The notes beneath the pieces are model-generated. The model had not been told where the DNA came from. It ran no database searches and saw only the letters and a program-made list of their open reading frames with translations. This document shows positions 53,963 through 62,800 of a DNA stretch of 64,000 nucleotides, in pieces (within the stretch, counting starts at the first letter, position 1; the number at the start of each line of letters is the position of its first letter). This stretch comes from Labrys okinawensis (GTDB lineage: Bacteria; Pseudomonadota; Alphaproteobacteria; Rhizobiales; Labraceae), in contig NZ_PUEJ01000005.1 in the NCBI RefSeq assembly GCF_002982075.1, positions 1 through 64,000 of the forward strand. The letters are read 5' to 3'. The position numbers were made by a program, and so were the translations under genes.

Positions 53963-56521
53963 ATGGCTGAAGGCGAGGAGGCGGCGGCACGCGGCGCCGC
54001 GGTCGATCGCAGCGAACGGCCCAGCGGCATCTTCTGGGTGCTGGCGCTTGCCGCGGTGATCATTCTCATCGCCGTGGGAGTGTCGCTGCTGCCTTATGAT
54101 TGGGGCAAGGTCGCCAGTTTCGGCATCCTGGCCGTCTTCGCCATCGTCGGCATGATCGCCATGTTTGCCTGGGCGATGGGTATCGCGCATTTCGGCCAGT
54201 CTTCGATCGCGCGCAACGATCTCACCAAGCTGATCACCGACGAGTCTCCGGAAGGCATTCTCGTCACCAACAAGGACGGCCGCATCATCTATGCCAACGA
54301 AGCCTATCTGGCCCTGACAGGTGCGATGGGCGAACAGGATATCCGCACGGTGGAGCGGGCCTTCACCGGAGATCCTGACGTTTCGGAGGCGACTTACCGC
54401 CTGGCCCAGGCCGCGCGGGCCGGCCAGCGCCTCGCCGAGGAATTCCGCATCGCCTCCGCCCCGCCCGCCGGAACCGCTTCCTGGTATCGCGTGCGCGTGC
54501 GCCCGATCGAGCGCCCCTCGGGAGCAGGGGAGACGGTGTGGACCGTCGCCGATATCACGCGCGAGCGCGAGCGCCAGGAGAACGTGTTCCAGGAACTGCA
54601 GCACGCCATCGACTATCTCGACCATGCGCCCGCCGGTTTCTTCTCCGCCGATCCCTCGGGCGAGATCGTCTATCTCAACGCCACGCTCGCCGGCTGGCTC
54701 GACTATGACCTCGCCCAGTTCGGCACTGGCGGCCTGACGCTGGCCGATATCGCGCCGGGCAATGCCGGTGCCCTGGTGGTGACGCAGGCGAGCGAACCGG
54801 GCAGCGTGCGCACCGAGATCTTCGACATCGACCTCAGGCGCCGCAACGGCACGATCATGCCCGTGCGCCTGTTCCACAAGATCGCCTTCGCCGCCGATGG
54901 CCAGCCGGGTCCCTCGCGCACCCTGGTGATCTATCGCGGGCCGGGCGGCGACGTTTCCGAAGGCCTGCGGGCGGCGGAAGTGCGCTTTGCCCGCTTCTTC
55001 AACAATTCGCCCCTGGCGATTGCGACCATTGACGAAAATGCCAGGATCGTCCGCACCAACGCGGCGTTCATGCGGCTGTTCAAGGAGTCCCTCAACGGCG
55101 ACGCACCGGGCCACTCCCTGCTCGAGGCCGTGGTCGAACGCGACCGCGAAGGGCTGAGCAAGCTGACCCGCCTCGCCATGGCCGGCCGCGGCGACATCGA
55201 GCCGGCCGAGGCGTCGCTCGCCGGACAGGGCAGCCGCTCCGCCCGATTCTGGTTCGCACCCGTCGATCGCGGCGAGAACGAGAAGGAAGCGGCGATCGTC
55301 TACATGATCGACACCACCGAGCAGCGCACGCTGCAGGAACAGTTCACCCAGAGCCAGAAGATGAATGCGGTCGGCCAGCTCGCCGGCGGCGTCGCGCACG
55401 ACTTCAACAATGTGCTCGGGGTGATCATGCTGGCGGCCGATTCCCTGCTCGGCAGCCACAAGCCCGGCGATCCCGCCTTCCAGGACATCATGGCGATCAA
55501 GAGCAACGCCAACCGCGCAGCCAATCTCGTGCGCCAGTTGCTCGCCTTCTCGCGCCGGCAGACCCTGCGTCCGCAGGTGCTGAACCTGAACGATGCGATG
55601 TCGGACCTGTCGATGCTGCTGCGGCGCCTGCTCGGCGAGAAGGTCGCGCTGGAGGTCGTCCATGGCCGCGATCTCTGGCCGGTGAAGGTGGACGTCAACC
55701 AGTTCGAACAGGTGGTGATGAACCTCACCGTCAATGCGCGCGACGCCATGCCCGATGGCGGCAAGGTGATCATCCGTACGCGCAACGTGCCGATCTCCGA
55801 GGCCAGCGCCCTCGACCGCAGCGAATTGCCGCCGGCCGACTACGTCACCGTCGAGGTCGAGGACAATGGCAGCGGTATTCCGCCAGCCGTGCTCGACAAG
55901 ATCTTCGAACCCTTCTTCACCACCAAGGATGTCGGCAAGGGCACCGGCCTCGGGCTTTCGACCGTCTACGGCATCGTCAAGCAGACGGGCGGCTCCATCC
56001 TCGTTCATTCGGTCGAGGGCAAGGGCACGATCTTCCAGATCTTCCTGCCGCGCCTGGTCGAGCCGGCGAAGGCGGCCAGTGCCGAGGCCGACACCGTGCC
56101 GGGCCAGCCCGGTTCGGCACCGGCCAAGAGCAAGGAGATGCCCGATCTCACCGGCCGCGGCCGTATTCTGCTCGTCGAGGACGAGGAGGCCCTGCGCGCG
56201 CTCTCCGCCCGCACCTTGGCGGCTCGTGGCTTCGAGGTGATCGAGGCCGGCTCCGGCATCGAGGCCCTGCAGATCATCGACGAGGGGGAGGGCGAGATCG
56301 ATCTCGTCGTCTCCGACGTGGTGATGCCCGAAATGGACGGACCGACGCTGCTCAAGGAAATGCGCAAGCGCCAGTCGAAGACGCGCATCATCTTCGTCTC
56401 CGGCTATGCCGAGGAAGCCTTCGCCAAGAACATGCCGGAGGGCGAGGAGTTCGCCTTCCTGCCCAAGCCCTTCTCGATGAAGCAGCTGGTCGAGGCGGTG
56501 AAGTCCAACATGAAGCCATAG
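53963..56521 (+). CDS. cckA: Cell-cycle hybrid histidine kinase CckA
   Basis: CckA phosphorylates ChpT, which passes the phosphate to CtrA and CpdR to control the alphaproteobacterial cell cycle. The 852-residue product has two membrane segments (residues about 25-75), PAS domains (about 95-215, 215-330 and 345-460), the kinase core with His479 in [20 protein letters not shown], the N and G boxes ([22 protein letters not shown]) and a receiver domain with Asp785 in [11 protein letters not shown]. The C-terminus is usual for CckA. A GTG four codons upstream is an alternative start. Confidence 0.95.
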   Translation: MAEGEEAAARGAAVDRSERPSGIFWVLALAAVIILIAVGVSLLPYDWGKVASFGILAVFAIVGMIAMFAWAMGIAHFGQSSIARNDLTKLITDESPEGILVTNKDGRIIYANEAYLALTGAMGEQDIRTVERAFTGDPDVSEATYRLAQAARAGQRLAEEFRIASAPPAGTASWYRVRVRPIERPSGAGETVWTVADITRERERQENVFQELQHAIDYLDHAPAGFFSADPSGEIVYLNATLAGWLDYDLAQFGTGGLTLADIAPGNAGALVVTQASEPGSVRTEIFDIDLRRRNGTIMPVRLFHKIAFAADGQPGPSRTLVIYRGPGGDVSEGLRAAEVRFARFFNNSPLAIATIDENARIVRTNAAFMRLFKESLNGDAPGHSLLEAVVERDREGLSKLTRLAMAGRGDIEPAEASLAGQGSRSARFWFAPVDRGENEKEAAIVYMIDTTEQRTLQEQFTQSQKMNAVGQLAGGVAHDFNNVLGVIMLAADSLLGSHKPGDPAFQDIMAIKSNANRAANLVRQLLAFSRRQTLRPQVLNLNDAMSDLSMLLRRLLGEKVALEVVHGRDLWPVKVDVNQFEQVVMNLTVNARDAMPDGGKVIIRTRNVPISEASALDRSELPPADYVTVEVEDNGSGIPPAVLDKIFEPFFTTKDVGKGTGLGLSTVYGIVKQTGGSILVHSVEGKGTIFQIFLPRLVEPAKAASAEADTVPGQPGSAPAKSKEMPDLTGRGRILLVEDEEALRALSARTLAARGFEVIEAGSGIEALQIIDEGEGEIDLVVSDVVMPEMDGPTLLKEMRKRQSKTRIIFVSGYAEEAFAKNMPEGEEFAFLPKPFSMKQLVEAVKSNMKP

Positions 56522-56680
56522 GATGGCGGTGGGGGCTCGGTTGTATCCGATTGCCCGACCGTCATCGTGGGGTGGTCGTCGCACGGACACTGAACATGCG
56601 ATGGCTGTTCAACAATAATTGCTCACGGGATCGCAAGCCGGCTGAGGCTTATGCCAGCAGCCGCGATGTTTGACTCAGGG

Positions 56681-56765
56681 GTCATTGCGAGCGCAGCGAA
56701 GCAATCCAGGAGCCACGGCCACCGCGCCTACGAAGCCTAGATTGCTTCGCTATGCTCGCAGTGAC
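56681..56765. repeat. Long palindromic repeat (GTCATTGCGAGC family)
   Basis: Two arms, 56681-56706 and 56740-56765, are inverted near-copies (GTCATTGCGAGCGCAGCG... and ...TATGCTCGCAGTGAC) with both ends reading GTCAtTGCGAGC outward. The element is a widely seen type in alphaproteobacterial intergenic DNA. It lies between cckA and the esterase gene, reaching to 42 bp before the latter's likely start. Confidence 0.85.
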
Positions 56766-56806
56766 AGGGGGTGCTTGGTTCAGGTATTATCCTATTGATT
56801 TTTCGC

Positions 56807-57721
56807 GTGAATATCCGACTGGTCGCAACCATTGTGGTACTGCTGGGCGTCGTCTGCGGTCCCGCCGGGGCTGCGGGGCCATCCGGATGCGATCTCGGCG
56901 GCACGCAGATCCGCTCGATGCCGGATCCCGTTTCGGGGCGGTCCTATGATGTCGAGATCACCCTGCCGTCGGATTATCAGGTAAATCCGGGCAAGCGCTT
57001 TGCGGTGCTGTATTATGCCGATGGCGGCCACCTCGCCGCATCGGCCACCTGCCTGTCGAAGGAACCCCGCCGCCAGGAAGCGCTCCGGCTGGTGAAGAGG
57101 CTCCATCGCGAGGGCAAACTCGCGGACGAGCCCATCCTTGTCGGCCTTTCCTATGCCAAGGGCGAGGGTTTCGCGGCGAGCCGGGCTCGGGACTACACGC
57201 CCGTGGCCGACAAGCCAGGCTATGGCGGGGCCGGGGCCTTTCAGGCCTATCTCGCAAAGACCGTCATTCCCGCCATCGAGAGCTCCTATCGCACCGCGCC
57301 CAGGCGGCGCCTGTTCTGGGGACACTCCTATGGCGGGCTTCTGGGCGCCCGCATCCTGCTGACCCAGCCCGGCCTCTTCCAGTCCTATATTCTCGGTAGC
57401 CCATCCTTCTGGTTCGCCGATCACGCCATCCTGGCGATGGAAGCCGGTTACGCCAGGACGAACCACGATCTGAAGGCGAACGTCCTGATCTATGTCGGCG
57501 GTGACGAGATACGCCGCTACGATCCCGACCGGCGTGGCGACACCCGCGATATGGTCGCCGATGTCCGGACATTCGAGACGCAGCTCAAATCGCGCGGTTT
57601 TCCGGGCCTGACGATCCGATCTCTGGTGGTGCCCGGCAAAAACCATCGTAGCACCATTCCGCCCGGCTTTTCCTGGGCCATTACCTCGGTGCTCGGCAAC
57701 CAGACGGTACAGCCCCGCTAA
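56807..57721 (+). CDS. Putative secreted esterase (esterase D/Fes family)
   Basis: An alpha/beta-hydrolase of the putative-esterase family. The GTG at 56807 gives 304 residues with a signal peptide (MNIRLVATIVVLLGVVCGPA); earlier GTG/TTG codons at 56771 and 56795 are possible. The nucleophile elbow GHSYGGLLGAR (Ser), LIYVGGDEIRRYD and the histidine region VVPGKNHRSTIPPG are present, as is SGRSYDVEITLPSDYQ near the start. Such enzymes act on siderophore or acyl esters; the substrate is unknown. The next gene begins 9 to 102 bp downstream, on the same strand. Confidence 0.82.
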   Translation: MNIRLVATIVVLLGVVCGPAGAAGPSGCDLGGTQIRSMPDPVSGRSYDVEITLPSDYQVNPGKRFAVLYYADGGHLAASATCLSKEPRRQEALRLVKRLHREGKLADEPILVGLSYAKGEGFAASRARDYTPVADKPGYGGAGAFQAYLAKTVIPAIESSYRTAPRRRLFWGHSYGGLLGARILLTQPGLFQSYILGSPSFWFADHAILAMEAGYARTNHDLKANVLIYVGGDEIRRYDPDRRGDTRDMVADVRTFETQLKSRGFPGLTIRSLVVPGKNHRSTIPPGFSWAITSVLGNQTVQPR

Positions 57722-57729
57722 AGCCCCTT

Positions 57730-59778
57730 TTGGATTCGGAGGAAGCGAAGAGCCGGCGCATTTTTCTTGGAAGATCGCTGGATGGGAGGCGTAGCGGTGA
57801 TTGTTTTCAAATCATTCCATCTATGGTTGTAGAGTGGTTAGCGGACGAGAGTCGATATCCAGCTTTTCCTGATAATGGCATGCATTCCGAGACTTGTCTT
57901 CCTTGTCCCGAAGGTCCTCAAGCCGGCTGTGAGGCCTTGTCCAGCTATTTCAACGCAGCCCCGACAAGGGCGTTTCTCTCACTGGACGAACTGCGAAAGG
58001 CGATGACCCAAACCAATCCCTCGGGTGGTCTGTTTCTGGACTATCTATTGGAGGGAGACTATTTCGCGGGCAAGGCGACGTGGGTCAATCCGTCCGGCCC
58101 TGTACGCCAGGCCTATGAAGCCATGGTGGCGGCCAACCCCTTCTTGATCTCCGAAAGTCCCTATCAGCCCGCTTTTGCCCGCAAGGACGTTCGGGTGAGA
58201 GGAGAGAACAAGGTTTTCGTCGCACGGCTCGATACAGCCTGTGAAGAGGTGCGGTTGCTTGCCGAAGGGCACCGCAAGGCACGGGAGGCTGGTGCCTGCA
58301 GGCCGAGAGCGCTATTTGCCGGAGGTCCTGCTGCCAAGATCGGCGCCCTTCTGAGCGGCTTGCAAAAAACCGCCGCCGATGCCTCGGATGTGGTGTTTGT
58401 GCTGGATGGCGCCGAGCAGTCCAATGAAAGCGGTTCAGCGAGTTACGAGCATGTCAATCATGCCAATGCGCTCAATGCTGAGCTCGACAACACCGGGCTC
58501 GGCATTCTGGGTACCGCCCTCAGGCGCGCCATCTTCGGTGAGGCGGATGCTTCGGTCGCCCTCGGCATCGACTACAAGAAGGTCGACCTTTGGCCCCGCG
58601 GGGTTCGGTTACAGGATGTGCCTGTCTATCTTCACAACGAATGGCACGGCCTGGTGCAGCGCGTTCGCAAATTCCTGGGACGGCCGACGGATCACCTGAA
58701 GAGCCGCCTAGCCAGCAAGGTTTCGACGCAGATCCTCACTGAGATCGAGCGACGGATGGCGGTACGACTGCGTCTCGACCAGGACAGTCCTCGTGCTGTC
58801 TTCCTCTATCTCTCGCGCAAGAACCATGAGGCTTCGCTGGTCGACAACCGCGAGCTTGTGCAGGATGTCGGTCTGGCGATCCATAAGCTCGATGCGGCCA
58901 GCCTGGAAGCCTTCTATGGTCCCGCCATTCTAAATCGCGTGGTGTCGGGCGATCTCTTCCTGGACAATGGTTGCGTTCGCCATGGTTTCGATCGCCTCTG
59001 CATGGACGCGATGGAGCGGAACGGCATCGAGTGCCGGCATCGCCAGCGTCTGACCCGGGTTTATTTCGAGGAGGACGGGAACGGCGCGGCACGGGCGGCT
59101 GCGGTCACCCTGGAGGACATGAACACAGGGATGCTCTCGCATCTGGCCTTGGACCATCTGTGCCTTTCGCTGGGCCCTACCGCTACATTTCATTATGAAG
59201 CGACCGGGCACAGGCTGTCGGCTCTGGCGGAGCGCCTTGGCCTCGGCCTGCCCGTTCCCCATCAAACGATCGCGGCCGGGCTTTCCGCGCAACTCCTGTT
59301 CCGGATTACCGATCCCGACAAAGTGCAAAATCTGCCATTTACCGGGATGAAGCAGACCCATTTCGTCGAGATTGGGCGAACCTCCAGTCATCTTGTGATG
59401 AAACTGACCTGCGGCGGAATGATCGGGTTGCCGGTCTACAGCCGGAGCTATGCCATCAATGCACTGGCGAGCATCCTCAGCATATTGACGCCGGGATGCG
59501 GTCTGACTTTCGAAGACGTGATCTGCGCATGGCCATGCACACGAGGCATCAACGGCCCGAATAACGGCCAGATCGTCCGGCTCGGCTGCAATGCGGTGGC
59601 GCGTTTCGGCGAAGGGGGCACGGGCATGTCGAAAATGGGCAGCAACGCCCAGACTATGCTCGATTTAGCCGGCATGAAATGGCCGATTTCACCGGAACTA
59701 CGGCTGGACCCATCCCTCTACCGGCACACGGTCATCGACCGCCGCAAGCCTGTTGCCAGGCGGCTGGGCCTGCGTTGA
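57730..59778 (+). CDS. Divergent FAD-dependent oxidoreductase-like protein, 682 codons
   Basis: No family is recognised with certainty. Residues about 195-260 look like a worn Rossmann motif (RALFAGGPAAKIGALLSGLQ, then VVFVLDGAEQSN) followed by HVNHANALNAELDNTGLG. The latter recalls the FAD-contacting 'ANAG' stretch of the D-amino acid dehydrogenase (DAO) family. The C-terminal WPCTRGINGPNNGQIVRL and FGEGGTGMSKMGSNAQTMLD resemble the last FAD-binding part of that family. The first ~190 residues are unique, with a CLPCPEGPQAGC cysteine cluster. Start: TTG 57730, or ATG 57823. The 5' part is AT-richer. It lies directly after the esterase. Confidence 0.7.
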   Translation: MDSEEAKSRRIFLGRSLDGRRSGDCFQIIPSMVVEWLADESRYPAFPDNGMHSETCLPCPEGPQAGCEALSSYFNAAPTRAFLSLDELRKAMTQTNPSGGLFLDYLLEGDYFAGKATWVNPSGPVRQAYEAMVAANPFLISESPYQPAFARKDVRVRGENKVFVARLDTACEEVRLLAEGHRKAREAGACRPRALFAGGPAAKIGALLSGLQKTAADASDVVFVLDGAEQSNESGSASYEHVNHANALNAELDNTGLGILGTALRRAIFGEADASVALGIDYKKVDLWPRGVRLQDVPVYLHNEWHGLVQRVRKFLGRPTDHLKSRLASKVSTQILTEIERRMAVRLRLDQDSPRAVFLYLSRKNHEASLVDNRELVQDVGLAIHKLDAASLEAFYGPAILNRVVSGDLFLDNGCVRHGFDRLCMDAMERNGIECRHRQRLTRVYFEEDGNGAARAAAVTLEDMNTGMLSHLALDHLCLSLGPTATFHYEATGHRLSALAERLGLGLPVPHQTIAAGLSAQLLFRITDPDKVQNLPFTGMKQTHFVEIGRTSSHLVMKLTCGGMIGLPVYSRSYAINALASILSILTPGCGLTFEDVICAWPCTRGINGPNNGQIVRLGCNAVARFGEGGTGMSKMGSNAQTMLDLAGMKWPISPELRLDPSLYRHTVIDRRKPVARRLGLR

Positions 59779-59790
59779 ACCGGTGATTTC

Positions 59791-60414
59791 TCACGCACTT
59801 TCGAGGCCTCGGCCCATGGCGCTGACCACCAGGGCGATCTGTTCGCGCAGATAGGGAAGCGGGAGCTGCACGAGCTTGCCCTCGAGCCCGAGCAGCACCA
59901 TGCCGTGGGCGGCCGAGAACAGGGATCGGGCGAGAAGGGCTCTTTCGGAGGGAGGCAGAGCCGGCTGGAGCGCGGCAAGCGGCGTTTCCAGGTGTTGGAA
60001 CAAGGCCTCCTGCTGGCGCAGATGCTCCGCCGGCAGCTCCTGGCCATCCGGCAGGCGGAAGTCGAACAAAGCATGCCAACGCCCGCCATGGTTGGCTGCA
60101 AAATCGAGATAGCCATTTGCCAGGGCGATCAAGGTGCGATTGGCGATGGCGCGGGGGCCGCCCCCTGCGGCGGCGGCAGCTTCGGCCTCCCGGCTCAGAA
60201 TGGTGCCGAGCAGAGCGAAGCTGCGGGCATTCACAGCCAGGATGAGGGCGGCGAGATCGGGAAAGACCGTGTAGATGGCGCCGAGCGCGCAGCCCACCTC
60301 TTCGGCTAGGGCGCGTGCTTTCAAGGCCGCATGGCCTTGCGCGACGATGGTTTTCTCGGCCGCCTCGATCAGCTTTTCGCGCAGCTCTTCCCGCCGTGCC
60401 TTTGCCTTGGCCAT
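59791..60414 (-). CDS. TetR-family transcriptional regulator
   Basis: A 207-residue repressor starting at ATG 60414 with AAGGAG upstream. The helix-turn-helix is at residues about 25-50 (AALKARALAEEVGCALGAIY, TVFPDLAALILAVNAR). The C-terminal ligand domain is of the WHG/TetR_C type. It is divergent from the pspA-yiaA pair, and three palindromic operators lie between them, so it probably represses both itself and that pair. It ends 12 bp from the convergent 682-codon gene. Confidence 0.9.
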   Translation of the reverse strand: MAKAKARREELREKLIEAAEKTIVAQGHAALKARALAEEVGCALGAIYTVFPDLAALILAVNARSFALLGTILSREAEAAAAAGGGPRAIANRTLIALANGYLDFAANHGGRWHALFDFRLPDGQELPAEHLRQQEALFQHLETPLAALQPALPPSERALLARSLFSAAHGMVLLGLEGKLVQLPLPYLREQIALVVSAMGRGLESA

Positions 60415-60432
60415 CCGCGGCAACTCCTTTCG

Positions 60433-60503
60433 TGAACATTGTTCAAAATATCTCTTGAACGATGTTCATGTTTTAGTTAACGTCATATCGTGAACGTTGT
60501 TCA
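60433..60503. promoter_or_regulatory. Three TGAAC-N3-GTTCA operators
   Basis: Copies are at 60433-60445 (TGAACATTGTTCA), 60456-60468 (TGAACGATGTTCA) and 60491-60503 (TGAACGTTGTTCA), with centres 23 and 35 bp apart. Each is a perfect 5+5 palindrome around a three-base centre. They fill the gap between the TetR gene and pspA and are the likely binding sites of that repressor. Confidence 0.8.
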
Positions 60504-60519
60504 TAGCACGGAGAGCGTG

Positions 60520-61209
60520 ATGTTCAAGACCATCGTGACCTTGTTCCGCGGGGCGGCAGCGGAAGCGCAAGACAATCTCGCCGGCCGCAATGCCGTGAGA
60601 ATCCTGGATCAGCAGATCCGGGATGCCCGCGCCGGCCTCGAACAGGGACGGCGCGCCCTGGCGGTAGCCATCGCCCAGGACAGGGCCGAGGCCCGACGGC
60701 TCGGCGATGTGCGCCGGCGCATCGCGGATCTCGACGAACGCGCCATCGAGGCGCTGCGCGGCGGGCGTGATGACCTGGCGGGTGAAGCGGCCGTCGAGAT
60801 CGCCAATCTGGAAAACGACACGGCAGCCATTGCCGCCGCCCAGGCGACATTCGCCGAGGAGGCGGCACGACTGCGCACCAAGCTGGCGGCGGCCGAGCGC
60901 CGCTTTCTCGAAATCGAGCGGGGCCGGCGTATCACCGCAGCGGCAGAGATCGTGAACAAGCTCAAATCCGGTTACGCCGCTGCTGCGCCCGGCACGGCCC
61001 TGGCCGATGCCGAAAAGACGCTGGCCCGGCTCAGGGAGCGCCAGACTCATCAGGACGATGTGGATCTCGAGCTCGAGGTGCTCGACGCCGAGGCGCGCTC
61101 GGCGGCGGCAACCGAAAGGCTCGAAGCGGCTGGGTTTGGTCCTCCGACGCGGACGACGGCCCAGGACGTATTGGCGCGGCTGAAAACACGGGCGGCACAG
61201 GCCGCTTGA
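60520..61209 (+). CDS. PspA/IM30 family envelope-stress protein
   Basis: PspA proteins form helical scaffolds on the inner membrane that protect it during envelope stress. The ATG at 60520 gives 229 residues, nearly all helical coiled coil, beginning MFKTIVTLFRGAAAEAQDNL with an amphipathic first helix. ILDQQIRDARAGLEQGRRAL is the family's typical segment. An upstream GTG lies inside the third operator and is not used here. It is likely controlled by the divergent TetR and co-transcribed with the following yiaA-like gene. Confidence 0.87.
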   Translation: MFKTIVTLFRGAAAEAQDNLAGRNAVRILDQQIRDARAGLEQGRRALAVAIAQDRAEARRLGDVRRRIADLDERAIEALRGGRDDLAGEAAVEIANLENDTAAIAAAQATFAEEAARLRTKLAAAERRFLEIERGRRITAAAEIVNKLKSGYAAAAPGTALADAEKTLARLRERQTHQDDVDLELEVLDAEARSAAATERLEAAGFGPPTRTTAQDVLARLKTRAAQAA

Positions 61210-61249
61210 GTCACCATCCCTTCAACTGTCGAAGAATCGAGACGATCCC

Positions 61250-61531
61250 ATGGAACAGTCGAACCTGATCAAGCACTCCAATGCCTGGGTCACCTTCACC
61301 TATGCCGCCTTTGCCGGAGCCGCCGGCATGGTCGGTCTCGGCATTCTGTTCATCCCCGTCGATATCTGGATCAAGGCCTATCTGGCCATGGGCACGGTGA
61401 TGCTGATCCAGACCTGCGTGACGCTGACCAAGACGCTGCGCGACCAGCAGGAGGCTGGCCGCCTGCACAACCGCATCGAAGATGCCAAGACCGAGCAACT
61501 GCTGATGCGGATCGATCGCGCCAAGGATTGA
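61250..61531 (+). CDS. YiaA/YiaB family inner-membrane protein
   Basis: A 93-residue protein with two membrane segments (residues about 14-34 and 40-58) of the YiaAB two-helix type: AWVTFTYAAFAGAAGMVGLG, LFIPVDIWIKAYLAMGTVML. It ends with the usual TLTKTLRDQQEAGRLHNRIE helix. No biochemical role is known. It follows the PspA gene by 40 bp. The pair with PspA and TetR is a recurring module in alphaproteobacteria. Confidence 0.87.
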   Translation: MEQSNLIKHSNAWVTFTYAAFAGAAGMVGLGILFIPVDIWIKAYLAMGTVMLIQTCVTLTKTLRDQQEAGRLHNRIEDAKTEQLLMRIDRAKD

Positions 61532-61554
61532 GGGGGTGGGGGCGCGTGAGACGC

Positions 61555-61636
61555 GGTGGGCCGATCTCCAGATCGGCCATCTTGGAAGCGCCGTACGCGC
61601 GGGAAATGAAGATGGTCGATCTGGAGATCGACCCTC
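61555..61636. repeat. Inverted pair of CGATCTCCAGATCG palindromes
   Basis: GGTGGGCCGATCTCCAGATC (61555 on) and its near-inverse, which contains GGTCGATCTGGAGATCGACC (61614-61633), face each other with a 25-bp centre. Each arm is itself a palindrome. It lies between the convergent yiaA-like and metA genes and could act as a two-way terminator. Confidence 0.8.
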
Positions 61637-61673
61637 CAATCCGCGCCTAGGCGCCCGTGCACCCGAGAGAATC

Positions 61674-62597
61674 TCAGCGCCCCCTCCCGACCTCGCTCAG
61701 ATCATAGGGTGTCGTCTGGTAGATCTCGTTGATCCAGTTGCCGAACAGGAGATGGGCATGGCTGCGCCAGAAATTGCGCGGCGGGAAGGACGGGTCGTCA
61801 TAGGGGAAGTAGTTCTTCGGCAGTTTGATCGGCACGCCGGCCTCGACGTCCCGGAAATATTCGTCGGCCAGCGAGGTCGATTCATATTCGACGTGGTTGA
61901 AGAGATAGAGCCGGTTGCCTTGCCGTTCGTGAATGAGGCACACGCCGGTTTCGTCCGAATCCATCAGGATCTCCAGTTCGGCCTTCTCACGGACATCCTC
62001 GCTGCGCACCTCCGTCCAGCGCGAGACAGGGATGTGGAAGTCGTCGGAAAAGCCGTTGAGATAGATGGAGGAGGGCTTGCGGTTATGGTGCTGGTAGACG
62101 CCGAAGGCCTTTTCGGACAGGTCATATTTGGGAATGCGGTGGAAATGCCAGATGGCGGCCATCGCGCCCCAGCACACGTTCAGCGTGGAATGCACATTGG
62201 TCGTGGTCCAGTCGAGAATCTGCTCGAGTTCCTTCCAATAGGTCACTTCCTCGAAGGGCAGCGTCTCCACCGGCGCGCCGGTGATGATGAAGCCGTCGAA
62301 CTTGCGGTCGCGGACTTCTTCCCAGGTTTCGTAGAAGGCGAGCAGATGATCTTCGGGGGTGTTCTTGGCGCGATGGCCTCCGACGCGCACCAGGGAGAGT
62401 TCGACCTGCAGCGGCGTGGCGCCGACCAGGCGCGCCATCTGCAGTTCGGTGCGGATCTTGTTGGGCATCAGGTTGAGCAGGCCGATCTGCAGCGGGCGGA
62501 TGTCCTGCCGGATGGCGGCCGTTTCCGTCATCACCCGCACCCCTTCGCTGACCAGGGTGGAAAAGGCGGGGAGGGTATCCGGAATCTTGATAGGCAT
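61674..62597 (-). CDS. metA: Homoserine O-acetyltransferase (MetA family)
   Basis: MetA activates homoserine for methionine synthesis. The 307-residue product starts at [20 protein letters not shown]. The catalytic cysteine is Cys142 ([10 protein letters not shown]), and the His-Glu pair lies in [16 protein letters not shown]. Residue 111, in [12 protein letters not shown], is Glu. In studied MetA proteins Glu at this place selects acetyl-CoA and Gly selects succinyl-CoA, so this enzyme most likely makes O-acetylhomoserine despite the common 'succinyltransferase' name. A SAM-II riboswitch precedes it. Confidence 0.93.
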   Translation of the reverse strand: MPIKIPDTLPAFSTLVSEGVRVMTETAAIRQDIRPLQIGLLNLMPNKIRTELQMARLVGATPLQVELSLVRVGGHRAKNTPEDHLLAFYETWEEVRDRKFDGFIITGAPVETLPFEEVTYWKELEQILDWTTTNVHSTLNVCWGAMAAIWHFHRIPKYDLSEKAFGVYQHHNRKPSSIYLNGFSDDFHIPVSRWTEVRSEDVREKAELEILMDSDETGVCLIHERQGNRLYLFNHVEYESTSLADEYFRDVEAGVPIKLPKNYFPYDDPSFPPRNFWRSHAHLLFGNWINEIYQTTPYDLSEVGRGR

Positions 62598-62670
62598 TGT
62601 GCACTCGATCGACGTTGGGCCAGCCGGAAAGCAATGCGACAGGTCCACGGATGGAGTGCATCCAGCGGCC

Positions 62671-62720
62671 CTTTAGCGAGTTGTTTAACGTGGCTGCAAG
62701 CCGGCCGGCCAAATCACCAC
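62671..62720 (-). promoter_or_regulatory. SAM-II riboswitch upstream of metA
   Basis: On the minus strand the leader reads GTGGTGATTTGGCC..., then CGGCTTGCAGCCACGTTAAA, then CAACTCGCTAAAG, which is the SAM-II consensus (GUGGUGAUUUG, CUUGCAGCCAC, UUAAACAA, GCUAAA). The first GTGG pairs with CCAC, and the H-type pseudoknot elements are in place. It ends 73 nt before the metA start. Binding of S-adenosylmethionine should lower metA expression. Confidence 0.93.
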
Positions 62721-62763
62721 GGGAGAAGAGGTAATCCTGGCGCGCGCCGAAATCAATGGCAAT

Positions 62764-62797
62764 CCTGGACCGCCGGCTGGAAGCCTGCGGTCCCAGG
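62764..62797. repeat. Short CCTGGGACCGC palindromic repeat
   Basis: CCTGGACCGCCGGCTGG and AGCCTGCGGTCCCAGG form an imperfect hairpin between metH and the metA leader. It is a copy of the family at 23573-23657. Confidence 0.75.
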
Positions 62798-62800
62798 AAT

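Noticed and set aside
53726-56590. 954-codon reading frame on the minus strand
   Set aside because: It is antisense to cckA, whose protein has all expected domains. The frame is open only because of the GC-rich codon bias and shows no family features.
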